Assembly (NCBI GenBank): GCA_001303415.1
Contig: LJTN01000051.1
Location: forward strand, 1 to 51,584
From: Myxococcales bacterium SG8_38
GTDB taxonomy: Bacteria > Myxococcota_A > Polyangia > Polyangiales > Houyiibacteriaceae
Reading direction: 5' to 3'
DNA: 51,584 bases
Shown: positions 1-8,928 of the stretch, one piece after another
Position numbering within the stretch: position 1 is the first letter of the stretch
Layout: the number at the start of each line of letters is the position of its first letter
Made by a program: the position numbers and the translations under genes
The notes under the pieces: generated by a model
What the model saw: only the letters and a program-made list of their open reading frames with translations
Told to the model about the DNA's origin: nothing
The model's database searches: none

Positions 1-1842
1 GAATTGATGAAGAAGCGCGGCCCCAGCGAGGCCGATGTGAGCGCGGCGCTTCAAACCTACACGCCCACCGGGCAGAAGGACGATTACATCACCTTCGCGT
101 CGGGCGGACACGGTGGGAATCTGATCGTCATCGGTGTGCCATCGATGCGTATTCTCAAGTACGTGGGCGTCTTCACGCCCGAGCCTTGGCAGGGCTACGG
201 CTATGGCGACCAGTCGGGTCAGATCCTCGACCAAGGCGCGCGTTTCGACAAAGACATCACCTGGGGGGACATGCACCATCCGGCGCTCTCCGAAACCAAT
301 GGGGAGTATGACGGCAAGTTCCTGTTCCTGAACGACAAGGCCAATGCGCGAGTCGCCGTCGTCGACTTGCACGATTTCGTGACCAAGCAGATCGTGACGT
401 CGACCCTGATACAAAGCGACCACGGCGCCACCTTCGTCACGCCGAACACCGAGTACGTCGTCGAGTCCAGCCAGTACCCCGCCCCGCTTGGCGGCGGTTA
501 TGCGCCGATCGAGGAATACAAGGACAAGTACCGTGGCGCGGCGATCTTCTGGAAGTTCGACCGCGAAAAGGGACGCATCGACCAGGCCAAGTCGTTCGCG
601 ATGGAGCTGCCTCCTTACATGCAAGACCTTTCCGACGCTGGAAAGCTCGACAGCGATGGCTGGGTGTTCATCAACTCGTTCGACACCGAGATGGCGTACG
701 GCGGCACGCTCGAAGGCAATCCACCGCTCGAGTCCGGCGCGTCGCAAAACGACATGGACTACCTTCACATCATTAATCTCAAGGCCGCCGAGAAGGTCTA
801 CCAAGCAGGCAAGACCGAGGAAATCGCTGGCATGAAGGTCATCCCGCTGGAAACGGCCGTCGAGGAAGGCTTGCTGCATCTCGTCGGCGAGCCCAAGAGC
901 CCCCACGGTGTCGACGTGACGCCCGACGGCAAGGAGCTCGTGGTTTCCGGGAAGCTCGATACCCACGCCACGGTCTACAGCTTCGAAAAGATCAGGAGCC
1001 TCATCGATGCCAAGAAGTACGCAGGCAAGGACGACTATGGGGTCCCAATCCTACCCTTCGAAGAGAGCATTCGCGGCCAAGTCGAGATTGGGCTCGGTCC
1101 GCTGCACACCCAGTACGACGACAAGGGCAACGCGTACACGTCGGTATTCATCGAATCCACGGTCGCCAAATGGTCCCTGAAGGACCTCAAGGTCATCGAG
1201 AAGGTCAAGGTGCACTACAACGTCGGGCACATCGTCGCTGCCGAGGGAGATACGGTGAGCCCCGACGGCAAGTATCTGATCGCGATGAACAAGTGGGCCC
1301 TCGATCGCTTCAACAAGGTCGGTCCGCTTCTTCCGCAGAACTTCCAGCTGATCAACATCGACAGCGATCCTCTGCAGCTGCTCTACGACATGCCGCTTCC
1401 CCTCGGTGAGCCGCACTATGCGCAGATGATCAAGGCCGACAAGCTCGGGCCGATCGACGTGTACAAGCCCGTTGGTTACGACGTCGTGACGGACGAGCCG
1501 AATCCCAATGCGGTCAAGGCAAAGGAAGAACGGATCGAGCGAAAGGGCAACGAAGTGCACGTGTACATGACGGCTGTCCGCAGCCACTTCACGCCAGACA
1601 TCGTGCGTGTGAAGAAGGGCGACACGGTGCACCTTCACATCACGAACGTCGAGCAGGCGCACGATGCGACGCACGGCTTCACCGTTGGCTCGTACAACGT
1701 GCACGCCAGCCTCGAGCCTGGGAAGCACGTCGACATCTCGTTCGTCGCGGATAGGGCAGGCACGTTTCCCTTCTATTGCACGGAGTTCTGCTCGGCCCTC
1801 CACCTCGAGATGGCGGGCTACCTGTTGGTGGAACCCGGATGA
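1..1842 (+). CDS. nosZ: Nitrous-oxide reductase NosZ, clade II type (5' partial)
   Basis: Reduces N2O to N2 in the periplasm, using a tetranuclear CuZ site in a beta-propeller and a binuclear CuA site in a C-terminal cupredoxin domain. The frame is open to the left edge, so the export signal and first residues lie outside the window; about 612 codons remain. CuZ-type histidine motifs are visible as GDMHHPALSE, then SPHGVDV, GPLHTQ, VGHIVA and EPHYAQM. The CuA signature FYCTEFCSALHLEMAG sits at the C-terminus with both Cys, the His and the Met. The wording around these motifs (HHPALSETNG rather than HHTH, EPHYAQM rather than EPHD) is that of the clade II, Sec-exported group. The stop overlaps the nosD start by 4 bp (ATGA), so it heads a translationally coupled operon. 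Upstream regulation cannot be seen. Confidence 0.97.
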   Translation, partial: ELMKKRGPSEADVSAALQTYTPTGQKDDYITFASGGHGGNLIVIGVPSMRILKYVGVFTPEPWQGYGYGDQSGQILDQGARFDKDITWGDMHHPALSETNGEYDGKFLFLNDKANARVAVVDLHDFVTKQIVTSTLIQSDHGATFVTPNTEYVVESSQYPAPLGGGYAPIEEYKDKYRGAAIFWKFDREKGRIDQAKSFAMELPPYMQDLSDAGKLDSDGWVFINSFDTEMAYGGTLEGNPPLESGASQNDMDYLHIINLKAAEKVYQAGKTEEIAGMKVIPLETAVEEGLLHLVGEPKSPHGVDVTPDGKELVVSGKLDTHATVYSFEKIRSLIDAKKYAGKDDYGVPILPFEESIRGQVEIGLGPLHTQYDDKGNAYTSVFIESTVAKWSLKDLKVIEKVKVHYNVGHIVAAEGDTVSPDGKYLIAMNKWALDRFNKVGPLLPQNFQLINIDSDPLQLLYDMPLPLGEPHYAQMIKADKLGPIDVYKPVGYDVVTDEPNPNAVKAKEERIERKGNEVHVYMTAVRSHFTPDIVRVKKGDTVHLHITNVEQAHDATHGFTVGSYNVHASLEPGKHVDISFVADRAGTFPFYCTEFCSALHLEMAGYLLVEPG

Positions 1843-3206
1843 GCGTAGGCGCCGCGGGCGTCGGCCGGGTGTTCCGTACATCCGGTCGCGCGTGCGTTTG
1901 CGCCTTGTCGTTGGGGCTCCTAACGAGCCTGGGCGCCTGCGGGGGTGATGCTTCCTCTGGCCCCGAAGGGGAAGTGGCGCGGACATCTCCCGTTACAAAG
2001 CCATCCGACTGTATTTCAGTCGCCGAGCGGGATCTCCAGCCAGTGATCGATCAGGCGGGGATTGGCTCGTCGTTGTGCCTGCAGCCCGGGTCATACGATG
2101 GGCCTTTGACGATCGCACGAACGGTGACGATCTGGGGTCCCTCCGATGCCGTCATCAAATCGTCCGGGCAGGGAACGACCATCGAGGTCGAAGCGGACGG
2201 AGCAGCGCTGCTCGGGGTGACCGTCGATGGGAGCGGCGGGCGCTTCGACAAGCTCGATGCCGCGGTGCACGTCGTGGCCGACGATGTGACAGTGCAGGGC
2301 GTGCGCGTCGAGAACGCGGTTTTCGGCTTGCTGGTGGAGAAAGCAAACCGCGCCCACATCATCGGAAACGTGGTCCAAGGCCCGGACGAGGGCCCCCTCG
2401 GCCTTCGCGGTGACGGCATCCGTCTTTGGGAGACCCGGGACTCGGAGGTTCGCGACAATCAAGTCATCGGATCCCGAGACATGGTGATCTGGTATTCGAG
2501 CGACAACCGCCTGGTCGGAAACACGGTCGTTCGAAGTCGCTATGGGACTCACTTCATGTACAGCCACGGCAACCACGTCGAAGGGAATCGATACGTCGAC
2601 AACGTGGTCGGGGTATTCGTCATGTACAGCCGCAACGTGACGCTGCGAGACAACCTCTTGGCACGCTCCTCCGGGCCCGGCGGCATGGGGTTGGGGATCA
2701 AGGAGTCGGGCAACTTGACGGTTTCCAACAACGCCTTCATCGCCAACACGAAGGCGGTCTACATGGACACGTCGCCACTCGAGCCCGACGACTTCAATAC
2801 CTTCGAAAACAATGCATTCTTTCATTCCGAGGTAGCCGTGCTCATGCACTCTAGCGAGGAACGCAACGCCTTCTTGTCCAATGCCTTCGTGAGCAATCAT
2901 TCTCAGGTGCAGGTGGAAGGTGGCGGCGACGCGATGGCGGTCGACTGGCTCGGTAACTTCTTCGACGACTACGCTGGCTATGATCTGGATGACGATGGCT
3001 TTGGGGACATCCCTTATGAGCTGCGCCGTCTCAGCAGCCAGCTGCAGGGCACCTATCCCCAGCTTGGATTTTTTCGCGGCGCAATCACTCTGGAATTGCT
3101 GGACGCGATCACCGCCCTGTTTCCGATGGTCGAGCCGCGGACCATTCTGATCGACCGTCGACCGAAGATGGGCAGGATGGAGTGGACGAGCTTCGATGCG
3201 AGTTGA
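1839..3206 (+). CDS. nosD: NosD-like periplasmic beta-helix protein for NosZ copper-site maturation
   Basis: A 455-residue exported protein that, in the NosD family, works with the NosFY ABC transporter to mature the copper-sulfide CuZ centre of NosZ. The ATG at 1839 overlaps the nosZ stop. The N-terminus has a hydrophobic segment ending in a lipobox (LGAC), so it is probably a lipoprotein, which is less usual than a plain Sec signal. The body carries repeated short units of right-handed parallel beta-helix (CASH) type: NRAHIIGN, DSEVRDN, DNRLVGN, GNHVEGN, RNVTLRDN, NLTVSNN and FNTFENN. The end overlaps nosF by 11 bp. Family and context agree. The lipoprotein call is an inference from the lipobox alone. 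Confidence 0.93.
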   Translation: MSVGAAGVGRVFRTSGRACVCALSLGLLTSLGACGGDASSGPEGEVARTSPVTKPSDCISVAERDLQPVIDQAGIGSSLCLQPGSYDGPLTIARTVTIWGPSDAVIKSSGQGTTIEVEADGAALLGVTVDGSGGRFDKLDAAVHVVADDVTVQGVRVENAVFGLLVEKANRAHIIGNVVQGPDEGPLGLRGDGIRLWETRDSEVRDNQVIGSRDMVIWYSSDNRLVGNTVVRSRYGTHFMYSHGNHVEGNRYVDNVVGVFVMYSRNVTLRDNLLARSSGPGGMGLGIKESGNLTVSNNAFIANTKAVYMDTSPLEPDDFNTFENNAFFHSEVAVLMHSSEERNAFLSNAFVSNHSQVQVEGGGDAMAVDWLGNFFDDYAGYDLDDDGFGDIPYELRRLSSQLQGTYPQLGFFRGAITLELLDAITALFPMVEPRTILIDRRPKMGRMEWTSFDAS

Positions 3207-4092
3207 AGGAAAGGCGGTTCGGAAGCGCTTCGCCCGCATCGAAGCGCTCCGGGGCATAGACTTCGCGATTCCCAGCGGCGGGAAGGTCGGATTGATCGGA
3301 CCCAATGCGTCCGGCAAATCGACCTTGATCCGGATCATCCTCGGTCTCCTGCAGTGTGAGGGAGAGCTCTTGTTGGATGGACAGAGACGGCGGGAGGCCG
3401 AGGTTGCCGATCGCATTGCCTACGTTCCGCAGATCGCACCTAAGTTCAGTGCTTCGGTGGACGAGGTAGTCAGGGCGATCACCCGAGTGCGTCAAATCTC
3501 GACACGCGAGGTTCTATCCTGCGGCAAGGACGTCGGAATCGACCTCCGCGCAGCGGGTGCACAGCCGTTCGTCAGCTTGTCCGGGGGCGCCAAGCAGAAG
3601 ACGTTGATCGCGCTGGCTCTCGCTAGCCGGGCGTCCTTCTACGTGCTCGACGAGCCCACCGCGAGCCTCGACACCCAGTCGCGGCGCGACCTCTTCCAAC
3701 TTCTTTCGGACAAGGCTCGAGATGCGACGCTGATTCTGTGCTCCCACCGGCTCGAAGAGATCAGGACGCTGGTGGAGCAGGTCATGGTGCTCGAGGAAGG
3801 TCGCCTCGTGTACTTTGGTCCAACCGAAGATTATCTCGATCAGATGACGCTGAGCACGATCGAGGTCCAACTGAAGAACGGCGCCGAGCATCGCGCTCTG
3901 ACCGAAATGGGGTTCCACCATCGCATTGGAGAGTGGTGGAGCCGGACGGCAACTCGGTCGGAGAAGCTCAAATTGGTCGAGCAGGTCTCCCGCCATTTCG
4001 AGGGGAGAATCTCAAACCTTCTAGTTCGGGACGCCGAAGCCGTGCAGCCGGAAGCTCGAGGAAGCGAGGACGATGTCGATCAAGAGAGTTAG
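3196..4092 (+). CDS. nosF: NosF ABC transporter ATPase
   Basis: Cytoplasmic ATPase of the NosDFY complex, which supplies energy, and possibly a sulfur species, for CuZ assembly. All ABC motifs are present: Walker A GPNASGKST (35-43), signature LSGGAKQK (128-135), Walker B running into LDEPTASLD (151-159) and the switch His184. At 298 residues it has the normal length, including a C-terminal extension after residue 210 typical of transporter-associated ATPases that pair with NosY-type permeases. It overlaps nosD upstream and nosL downstream (20 bp), so it belongs to the same operon. Identification rests on the neighbours; by sequence alone it would be a general ABC-2-type ATPase. Confidence 0.93.
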   Translation: MRVEGKAVRKRFARIEALRGIDFAIPSGGKVGLIGPNASGKSTLIRIILGLLQCEGELLLDGQRRREAEVADRIAYVPQIAPKFSASVDEVVRAITRVRQISTREVLSCGKDVGIDLRAAGAQPFVSLSGGAKQKTLIALALASRASFYVLDEPTASLDTQSRRDLFQLLSDKARDATLILCSHRLEEIRTLVEQVMVLEEGRLVYFGPTEDYLDQMTLSTIEVQLKNGAEHRALTEMGFHHRIGEWWSRTATRSEKLKLVEQVSRHFEGRISNLLVRDAEAVQPEARGSEDDVDQES

Positions 4093-4528
4093 CTGGGTGT
4101 TGCTAGCGGCTGCGCTCGTTGCCGCTGCCATCGGGCTCGTTCGGTTCAATCGGGCGAAGGCTCCCGCAGGTCCGATCCCCATCGTCTGGGACAAAGAGGT
4201 GTGCGCCTATTGTAAGATGCACATTGGCGATCCCCGGTTCGCGGCGCAGCTGCAGACGACCGAGGGCGACGTCTTGAGCTTCGACGATCCGGGTTGTCTC
4301 TTCGAGTACCTATCGACCCATGAGGTCGCGGTTCATGCGGTCTATTTCCGAAATCACGAAGGGGACGGCTGGCTTTCGGGGTCCGAGGTCGGGTTCTTGC
4401 CTGTGGACGATTCTCCCATGGGCTATGGGATTCGGGCAGTGCCGAAGGAGTCGAGCGGAGCCCACGACATGGAATGGGCAAAAGCGCGCGTGCTGGAGCG
4501 TCGCGAGGCCGGCCACGGAGGCTCATGA
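4073..4528 (+). CDS. nosL: NosL-like copper chaperone, membrane-anchored
   Basis: A 151-residue protein with one N-terminal hydrophobic anchor (about 8-24) and a NosL-type domain. Residues C44, C47 and M49 form CAYCKM, and a later C75 lies in the DDPGC motif; a second Met lies in SPMGYG. NosL proteins bind Cu(I) on the outer face of the membrane and hand it to NosZ through NosDFY. Unlike the classical proteobacterial NosL I see no lipobox; the anchor appears to be a transmembrane helix. It lies between nosF and nosY, overlapping both, an order different from the classical nosDFYL. The ATG is preceded by a weak ribosome site inside nosF, suggesting coupling. Confidence 0.9.
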   Translation: MSIKRVSWVLLAAALVAAAIGLVRFNRAKAPAGPIPIVWDKEVCAYCKMHIGDPRFAAQLQTTEGDVLSFDDPGCLFEYLSTHEVAVHAVYFRNHEGDGWLSGSEVGFLPVDDSPMGYGIRAVPKESSGAHDMEWAKARVLERREAGHGGS

Positions 4529-5367
4529 GCCGCCAGATGCGATCCTTTTGGGCAGTGGCCCAGCTCGATCTCGCCGAGGTGCTCCGGTCGCGATGGTTGC
4601 TTTTCTGCGTCGTGGTGTACGCCGCGTTGGCCGGCATCTTCCTGCTCGTTGGTATGCGGGAGTCCACGGTTTTTGGTTTCACCGGAACGGACCGCGTGCT
4701 CGTCTCGTACGTTCACGCGCTGTTGGTCCTCTTGCCGTTGATGGCGTTGGTGGCCACGGGGCCGGTCATCAACAGAAGCCGGGAGGACGGAACCCTCGAG
4801 CTTCTGTTCAGCCAGCCGATTTCACGTGGGGCTTTCTTCAGCGCCATCTCGATCGTCCGCTTCCTCGTATTGCTGGCGCCGCTCGGGGTCCTGATGGTAG
4901 CAATCGGGCTTTTCGGCCGGTTTGCCTTCGGCCAGCAGATCGCCTGGACCTTCGTCGGGCATTGCCTCGTGCTTTGCTCGGTGCTGATTTGGTCCTTTTG
5001 TGGGCTGGGGCTCTGGGTGTCGACGACCGTGCAGAACACGGCTCGTGCCACGATGTATCTGCTTCTGATCTGGGTGGCCGGGATTGCGCTCCTGGACTTT
5101 GCCCTCGCGGGAATGATGCTTCAATGGCGCATGGAGCCGCGGGTCGTCTTCCTGTTGGCCACGCTCAACCCGGTTCAGAGCATTCGCATGGCTCTGCTTT
5201 CGTCGGCCGACCCCGAGCTCAGCACCCTGGGTCCCGTCGGCTTCTATTTGGCCAACCGGATTGGAAGCACGGGGCTCTACACGCTGGGCGTCGGATGGCC
5301 TACGCTGCTCGGGGCGCTGGCATGGTCCGCGGGGCTTTGGAAACTACGTCGTGGTGACGTCGTGTAG
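4525..5367 (+). CDS. nosY: NosY ABC-2 type permease
   Basis: Integral membrane partner of NosF. Of several in-frame starts, the ATG at 4525 makes the ATGA overlap with nosL and gives 280 residues. About six hydrophobic helices are visible: after residue 22, around 65-85, 110-135, 145-170, 180-200 and near the C-terminus. The stretch EDGTLELLFSQPISR between the second and third helices is the conserved ABC-2 coupling segment seen in NosY. In the NosDFY complex the permease links the cytoplasmic ATPase to periplasmic NosD. The assignment is firm because of the surrounding nos genes. Confidence 0.92.
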   Translation: MSRQMRSFWAVAQLDLAEVLRSRWLLFCVVVYAALAGIFLLVGMRESTVFGFTGTDRVLVSYVHALLVLLPLMALVATGPVINRSREDGTLELLFSQPISRGAFFSAISIVRFLVLLAPLGVLMVAIGLFGRFAFGQQIAWTFVGHCLVLCSVLIWSFCGLGLWVSTTVQNTARATMYLLLIWVAGIALLDFALAGMMLQWRMEPRVVFLLATLNPVQSIRMALLSSADPELSTLGPVGFYLANRIGSTGLYTLGVGWPTLLGALAWSAGLWKLRRGDVV

Positions 5368-5391
5368 AAACGAACGGCTGGAGGAGGCGAG

Positions 5392-6036
5392 ATGTCAAAC
5401 GCACTGGACGCATTCTATCGATTCCTGGATGAGCCGATTTTTCTCTGGGCACGTGTCGGCCTGGCCCTTCTCACGGTTTTCGTCGGGCTGAGCTTCACCG
5501 CGCCGATGTGGCACATCCACATGAAGGCGCCGCAATACCCGGAGGGCCTCGACCTCTACATCTACTCCTACAAAGTGGATGGCGGGAACGACGGGAACGA
5601 CGTGCAGGAGATCAACACGCTCAACCACTACATCGGGATGGCGCCCATCGATCGCGCGGCGCTCACCGACCTCGACTGGATCCCATTCCTATTCGTCGGG
5701 ATGATCATCCTCTCCTTGCGAACGGCGGTCATCGGGAAGGTGAGCTCGATGCTGGATCTGTTGGTGCTCACCAGCTATGCCGGCGCCTTCGGGTTCGGCC
5801 GCCTCTATTACAAGCTGTACACTTTCGGTCACAATTTGGACCCCAAGGCGCCGGTGACAATCGAGCCTTTCACGCCCGTGATGTGGGGCGAAAAGCAGAT
5901 CGCCAACTTCATGACCGAGGCCGGCCCCGCGCTGGGCACGTGGTACGTGGCCGCATTTGCCACCGGCCTGGCGCTATTGCTCCTAGCCCACCTCCTCATC
6001 GGTCGCCGCAGATATGTGAGACAAGCGGCCGCCTGA
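5392..6036 (+). CDS. Conserved four-helix membrane protein at the end of the nos operon
   Basis: A 214-residue integral membrane protein, 24 bp after nosY with a good ribosome site (GGAGG before the ATG), so probably co-transcribed with the nos genes. Predicted helices are at about 17-36, 97-114, 119-137 and 183-203. A large outward loop follows helix 1 and contains PMWHIHMKAPQYPEGL and EINTLNHYIGM (His41, His43, His79); a second loop has FTPVMWGEKQIANF. From memory, similar proteins with a YPEGL and LNHYIGM signature accompany clade II nos clusters in Bacteroidota and other groups; I cannot verify this here. His and Met residues in the outward loops would suit copper handling or heme binding, but that is only inference. 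It is not NosR, NosX or a cytochrome c (no CXXCH). Confidence 0.8.
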   Translation: MSNALDAFYRFLDEPIFLWARVGLALLTVFVGLSFTAPMWHIHMKAPQYPEGLDLYIYSYKVDGGNDGNDVQEINTLNHYIGMAPIDRAALTDLDWIPFLFVGMIILSLRTAVIGKVSSMLDLLVLTSYAGAFGFGRLYYKLYTFGHNLDPKAPVTIEPFTPVMWGEKQIANFMTEAGPALGTWYVAAFATGLALLLLAHLLIGRRRYVRQAAA

Positions 6037-6076
6037 GGCCGCGCACGACTGGAGCCCGGCCCATTGGCCTGACACA

Positions 6077-7597
6077 ATGGGGCTCCCCATGGACGGCCGG
6101 CTCCATACGTTCGTCGTTTCCGACATGCATCTCACCGAGGCGCAGGAGATCGATCCGAGGCGCCCCTTGTGGATGGCTTACAAGCGCCGTGAGTTCTTCA
6201 TCGATGAAGACTTCGCGGCCTTCTTGGAGCACATCGAAAAGAAGGCCGATGGCCCCGTCGAGCTCGTCCTCAACGGAGACATCTTCGACTTCGACAGCGT
6301 CACCGCATTGCCGAGCGAGGACGAGAACGTCGACTGGCTCGAGCGGGCGCGCGGGCTCGGAAGCGAAGAGTGGAAGAGCCAGTTCAAGATGAAGGTGATC
6401 ATCGAACATCATCCGTTTTGGTTCGAAGCGCTGGGGCGATTCATCGCGCGAGGTCACCGTGCGGTCTTCATCGTCGGAAACCACGACGTCGAGCTCTATT
6501 GGCCTTCGGTGCAGCGCATGGTCTGCGAGGCCCTGAACGCTCCGTTTCCCGCGAACATCGGGGAAGAGAAGGAGGACGAGCCAGTCGTGTTCTGTAATTG
6601 GTTCTATCTGAGTGAAGGCGACACCTACATCAGCCACGGTCACCAATACGATCCGAATTGCGTGGTTCGCGACCCCATCGATCCGCTCGTGGAAGTCTAT
6701 GGCGAGCCACGTGTCCGGGTCCCGTTTGGAGACCTCGCCGCGCGCTACATGCTCAACGGAATGGGCTATTTCAATCCGCACCAGTCCGAGAACTACATCA
6801 TGAGCGCCGTTTCCTACCTGCGGTTCTTCTTTCGCTACATGTTGCGAACGCAACCATTGCTGATCTGGACCTGGTTCTGGGGCGCCTATGCGACGCTTTG
6901 GATTTCTCTACGCACGCACTGGCTCCACCCGATGCGCGACCCGCTGCTGGTCGACGACAAGGTTCGCTCCATCGCGCTACGCTCGCAGGTGACGCCTTCC
7001 ATGGTGCGAAAGCTCAATGCGTTGCACGTTCCGTCGGCAACGAACAATCCGTTTCGCATCGCGCGGGAGTTGTGGCTCGACAGAGCCTTCTTTCTCTTGG
7101 CTGCGCTGTTTCTCGCATGGCAGGTGGTGCTCCACATCAACATCGCGTGGCCGATCAGCCCCTTCTGGGTATTCGTGCCGGCCCTAATCTTCATGCTGCC
7201 CTACGTCGCCTATGCGGCATCCGTACGGCCCACCGTCTTTCAGACCCCACTGCTGAACGAGCGGCTGGCTGACCTCCTCTTCAAGATCACGGGCGCGCGG
7301 CGAGTCGTGTTCGGCCACACGCACGAGCCCAAGTGCGAGCAGGTCGGCCCGGTCACTCTCTATAACGCGGGTTTTTGGTCCATGGCTTTTGCCGACCCCG
7401 AATGCACGGTGCGGCTCGGTGAGCAAACGTTCGTATGGGTTCGCCCGAGCGGGGAGGGCGCAGGCCGGACTGCCGAGCTCTGCCGCTGGAAGACCACCGA
7501 AGAGACGCCGATGCGCGCTCTTTGCGTCGAGCCGCTCCCTGCGAGTCAGATGCGACCCGGTCAGGCGCTGCAGGAAACGGAACGGAGTCTCGCATGA
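6077..7597 (+). CDS. Membrane-associated calcineurin-like metallophosphoesterase
   Basis: A 506-residue protein with a complete dinuclear metallophosphoesterase core: SDMH (D16, H18), NGDIFDF, VGNHD, SHGHQYD and a final FGHTHEP. A long insertion with two hydrophobic helices (around 335-380, rich in Phe, Leu and Trp) lies between the SHGH and GHTH motifs and would anchor the catalytic core to the membrane. Two starts are possible, ATG 6077 and ATG 6089; neither has a clear ribosome site. The stop overlaps the thioesterase start by 4 bp. The substrate is unknown; related membrane-linked enzymes of this superfamily include UDP-diacylglucosamine hydrolases, but this protein is much longer than LpxH. 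Confidence 0.85.
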   Translation: MGLPMDGRLHTFVVSDMHLTEAQEIDPRRPLWMAYKRREFFIDEDFAAFLEHIEKKADGPVELVLNGDIFDFDSVTALPSEDENVDWLERARGLGSEEWKSQFKMKVIIEHHPFWFEALGRFIARGHRAVFIVGNHDVELYWPSVQRMVCEALNAPFPANIGEEKEDEPVVFCNWFYLSEGDTYISHGHQYDPNCVVRDPIDPLVEVYGEPRVRVPFGDLAARYMLNGMGYFNPHQSENYIMSAVSYLRFFFRYMLRTQPLLIWTWFWGAYATLWISLRTHWLHPMRDPLLVDDKVRSIALRSQVTPSMVRKLNALHVPSATNNPFRIARELWLDRAFFLLAALFLAWQVVLHINIAWPISPFWVFVPALIFMLPYVAYAASVRPTVFQTPLLNERLADLLFKITGARRVVFGHTHEPKCEQVGPVTLYNAGFWSMAFADPECTVRLGEQTFVWVRPSGEGAGRTAELCRWKTTEETPMRALCVEPLPASQMRPGQALQETERSLA

Positions 7598-8019
7598 AGC
7601 CGCCATTCGTGTACACGATGCGCGTTCGTTTCCGGGATACGGACATGCAGGGGCACGTGTACTTCGGAAACTACTTCGTCTTTTGTGACGAAGCACTGAG
7701 CGCCTATATGCGCCAAATCGGGACACCGTGGCAAGACATGGTCTCGCGGGGCGCGGACATGTTCTATGTGAATGCCAACTGCGATTATTTGGGCAGCGCT
7801 CGATTCGAGGACGATCTGCACATCGAGACCCGCATCTCCGGGTTCGGCACCTCGAGCGTCACGAGTACATTCGTGATTCGGGACGACGACGGCGAGATTC
7901 TCGCGAAGGCGAGTCTGACCAGTGTTTGCGTCGATCCGAAAACGCGCCAAAAGATACAGGTGCCAGACTGGTTCCGCGAGGCAGTGGCGGCATACGAGGA
8001 CCAAGGCGATGACGACTGA
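7594..8019 (+). CDS. Acyl-CoA thioesterase, 4HBT hot-dog family
   Basis: A 141-residue single hot-dog domain. The N-terminal motif FRDTDMQGHVYFGNYF is the signature of the 4-hydroxybenzoyl-CoA thioesterase/YbgC family, with the catalytic Asp in the DTD triplet (15-17) followed by the HVYFGNY helix start. It hydrolyses acyl-CoA thioesters in the cytoplasm; the acyl group cannot be read from sequence. The ATG at 7594 overlaps the upstream phosphoesterase stop, and its own end overlaps the next hydrolase by 11 bp, so all three are one translationally coupled unit. The length is normal for the family. Confidence 0.92.
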   Translation: MKPPFVYTMRVRFRDTDMQGHVYFGNYFVFCDEALSAYMRQIGTPWQDMVSRGADMFYVNANCDYLGSARFEDDLHIETRISGFGTSSVTSTFVIRDDDGEILAKASLTSVCVDPKTRQKIQVPDWFREAVAAYEDQGDDD

Positions 8020-8857
8020 GCGTTGGCCGGTCCGGGCCGATGACGGTCACTCCTTCGAGCTGCTGGTCACGAGGCCGGAGCACTCCCGCGCGGCGCTCCT
8101 TTTCGTTTGCGCGATGGGAGTCGAAGCCAGCTACTACCAACGTTTCGCCGATGCATTGAGTCAGCGAGGAATCTTGGTCGCCCTTTGCGATTTGCGAGGT
8201 CATGGGACCAGCAGCTTGCGGCCTCGCCGTGGAGTCGACTTCGGGTATCGCGAAATCGTCGAGCTCGACATTCCAGTCGCGGTCGCCGCGTTGAATCAAC
8301 GCATGGGCGATGTGCCGCTTTGCCTCGGCGGACACAGTCTGGGTGGACAACTAGCAGTGCTGCACGTTGCCGCAGCCCGTCCGAAGATCGCGGGCATGGC
8401 TCTCGTCGCTTGCGCCATTCCGTACTATCGGAGCTGGACGGGAAAGACGCGCGCATGGATTCGGTTCGCGTCGGTCGTGTTGCCCGTGGCGGGATTCATT
8501 CTTGGCTACGTCCCGGGTGATCGGCTCGGCTTCGGCGGCACCGAGGCGAAGACATTGATGCGGGATTGGGCCCAAAATGCGAGGACCGCTCGATACGAGC
8601 CCGTCGGGAGCGATGTGGACTACGAAGCCGCGCTCGCAGACCTCGTCGTCGACTTCATCACGGTGAACATAGGAGGCGATGAGATGGCGCCGCCAAACGC
8701 AGTCGAATACATGTTCGAAAAAGCTCCGAGAGCCCGCGGACGGCGTGTCGAGGTCGAGCTGTCCGAGGACAAGCCCGGAGCCCACTTTCGTTGGGCCCGT
8801 GACCCCGAAGATGTCGCGCTTGCCATCGCCGATTGGATCGACTCCGAAAAAAGGTGA
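8009..8857 (+). CDS. Alpha/beta hydrolase
   Basis: A 282-residue alpha/beta hydrolase starting at ATG 8009 inside the thioesterase 3' end. The nucleophile elbow is GGHSLGGQ with Ser110; the preceding DLRGHGTSS (61-69) matches the strand-loop typical of serine esterases and monoglyceride lipases. The third triad member is probably His in GAHFRWARD near residue 260. There is no signal peptide, so it is cytoplasmic. Operon partnership with a thioesterase and a phosphoesterase suggests lipid or acyl-ester turnover, but no specific substrate can be given. Confidence 0.88.
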   Translation: MTTERWPVRADDGHSFELLVTRPEHSRAALLFVCAMGVEASYYQRFADALSQRGILVALCDLRGHGTSSLRPRRGVDFGYREIVELDIPVAVAALNQRMGDVPLCLGGHSLGGQLAVLHVAAARPKIAGMALVACAIPYYRSWTGKTRAWIRFASVVLPVAGFILGYVPGDRLGFGGTEAKTLMRDWAQNARTARYEPVGSDVDYEAALADLVVDFITVNIGGDEMAPPNAVEYMFEKAPRARGRRVEVELSEDKPGAHFRWARDPEDVALAIADWIDSEKR

Positions 8858-8928
8858 CACGAATGTTACATCCCGAGCCCGTCGCCTGCTGGTCGGGGCC
8901 GCGTCCGTGGGATATCGTGCCGGCCGCC

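Noticed and set aside
2091..3416. Open frame of 441 codons on the minus strand
   Set aside because: It is opposite nosD and nosF; low-complexity Arg/Val/His composition.
6060..6081. Hairpin CCCATTG...CAATGGG over the phosphoesterase start
   Set aside because: The 7-bp stem covers ATG 6077 but there is no ribosome site to hide and an alternative ATG follows at 6089; too weak to call regulatory.
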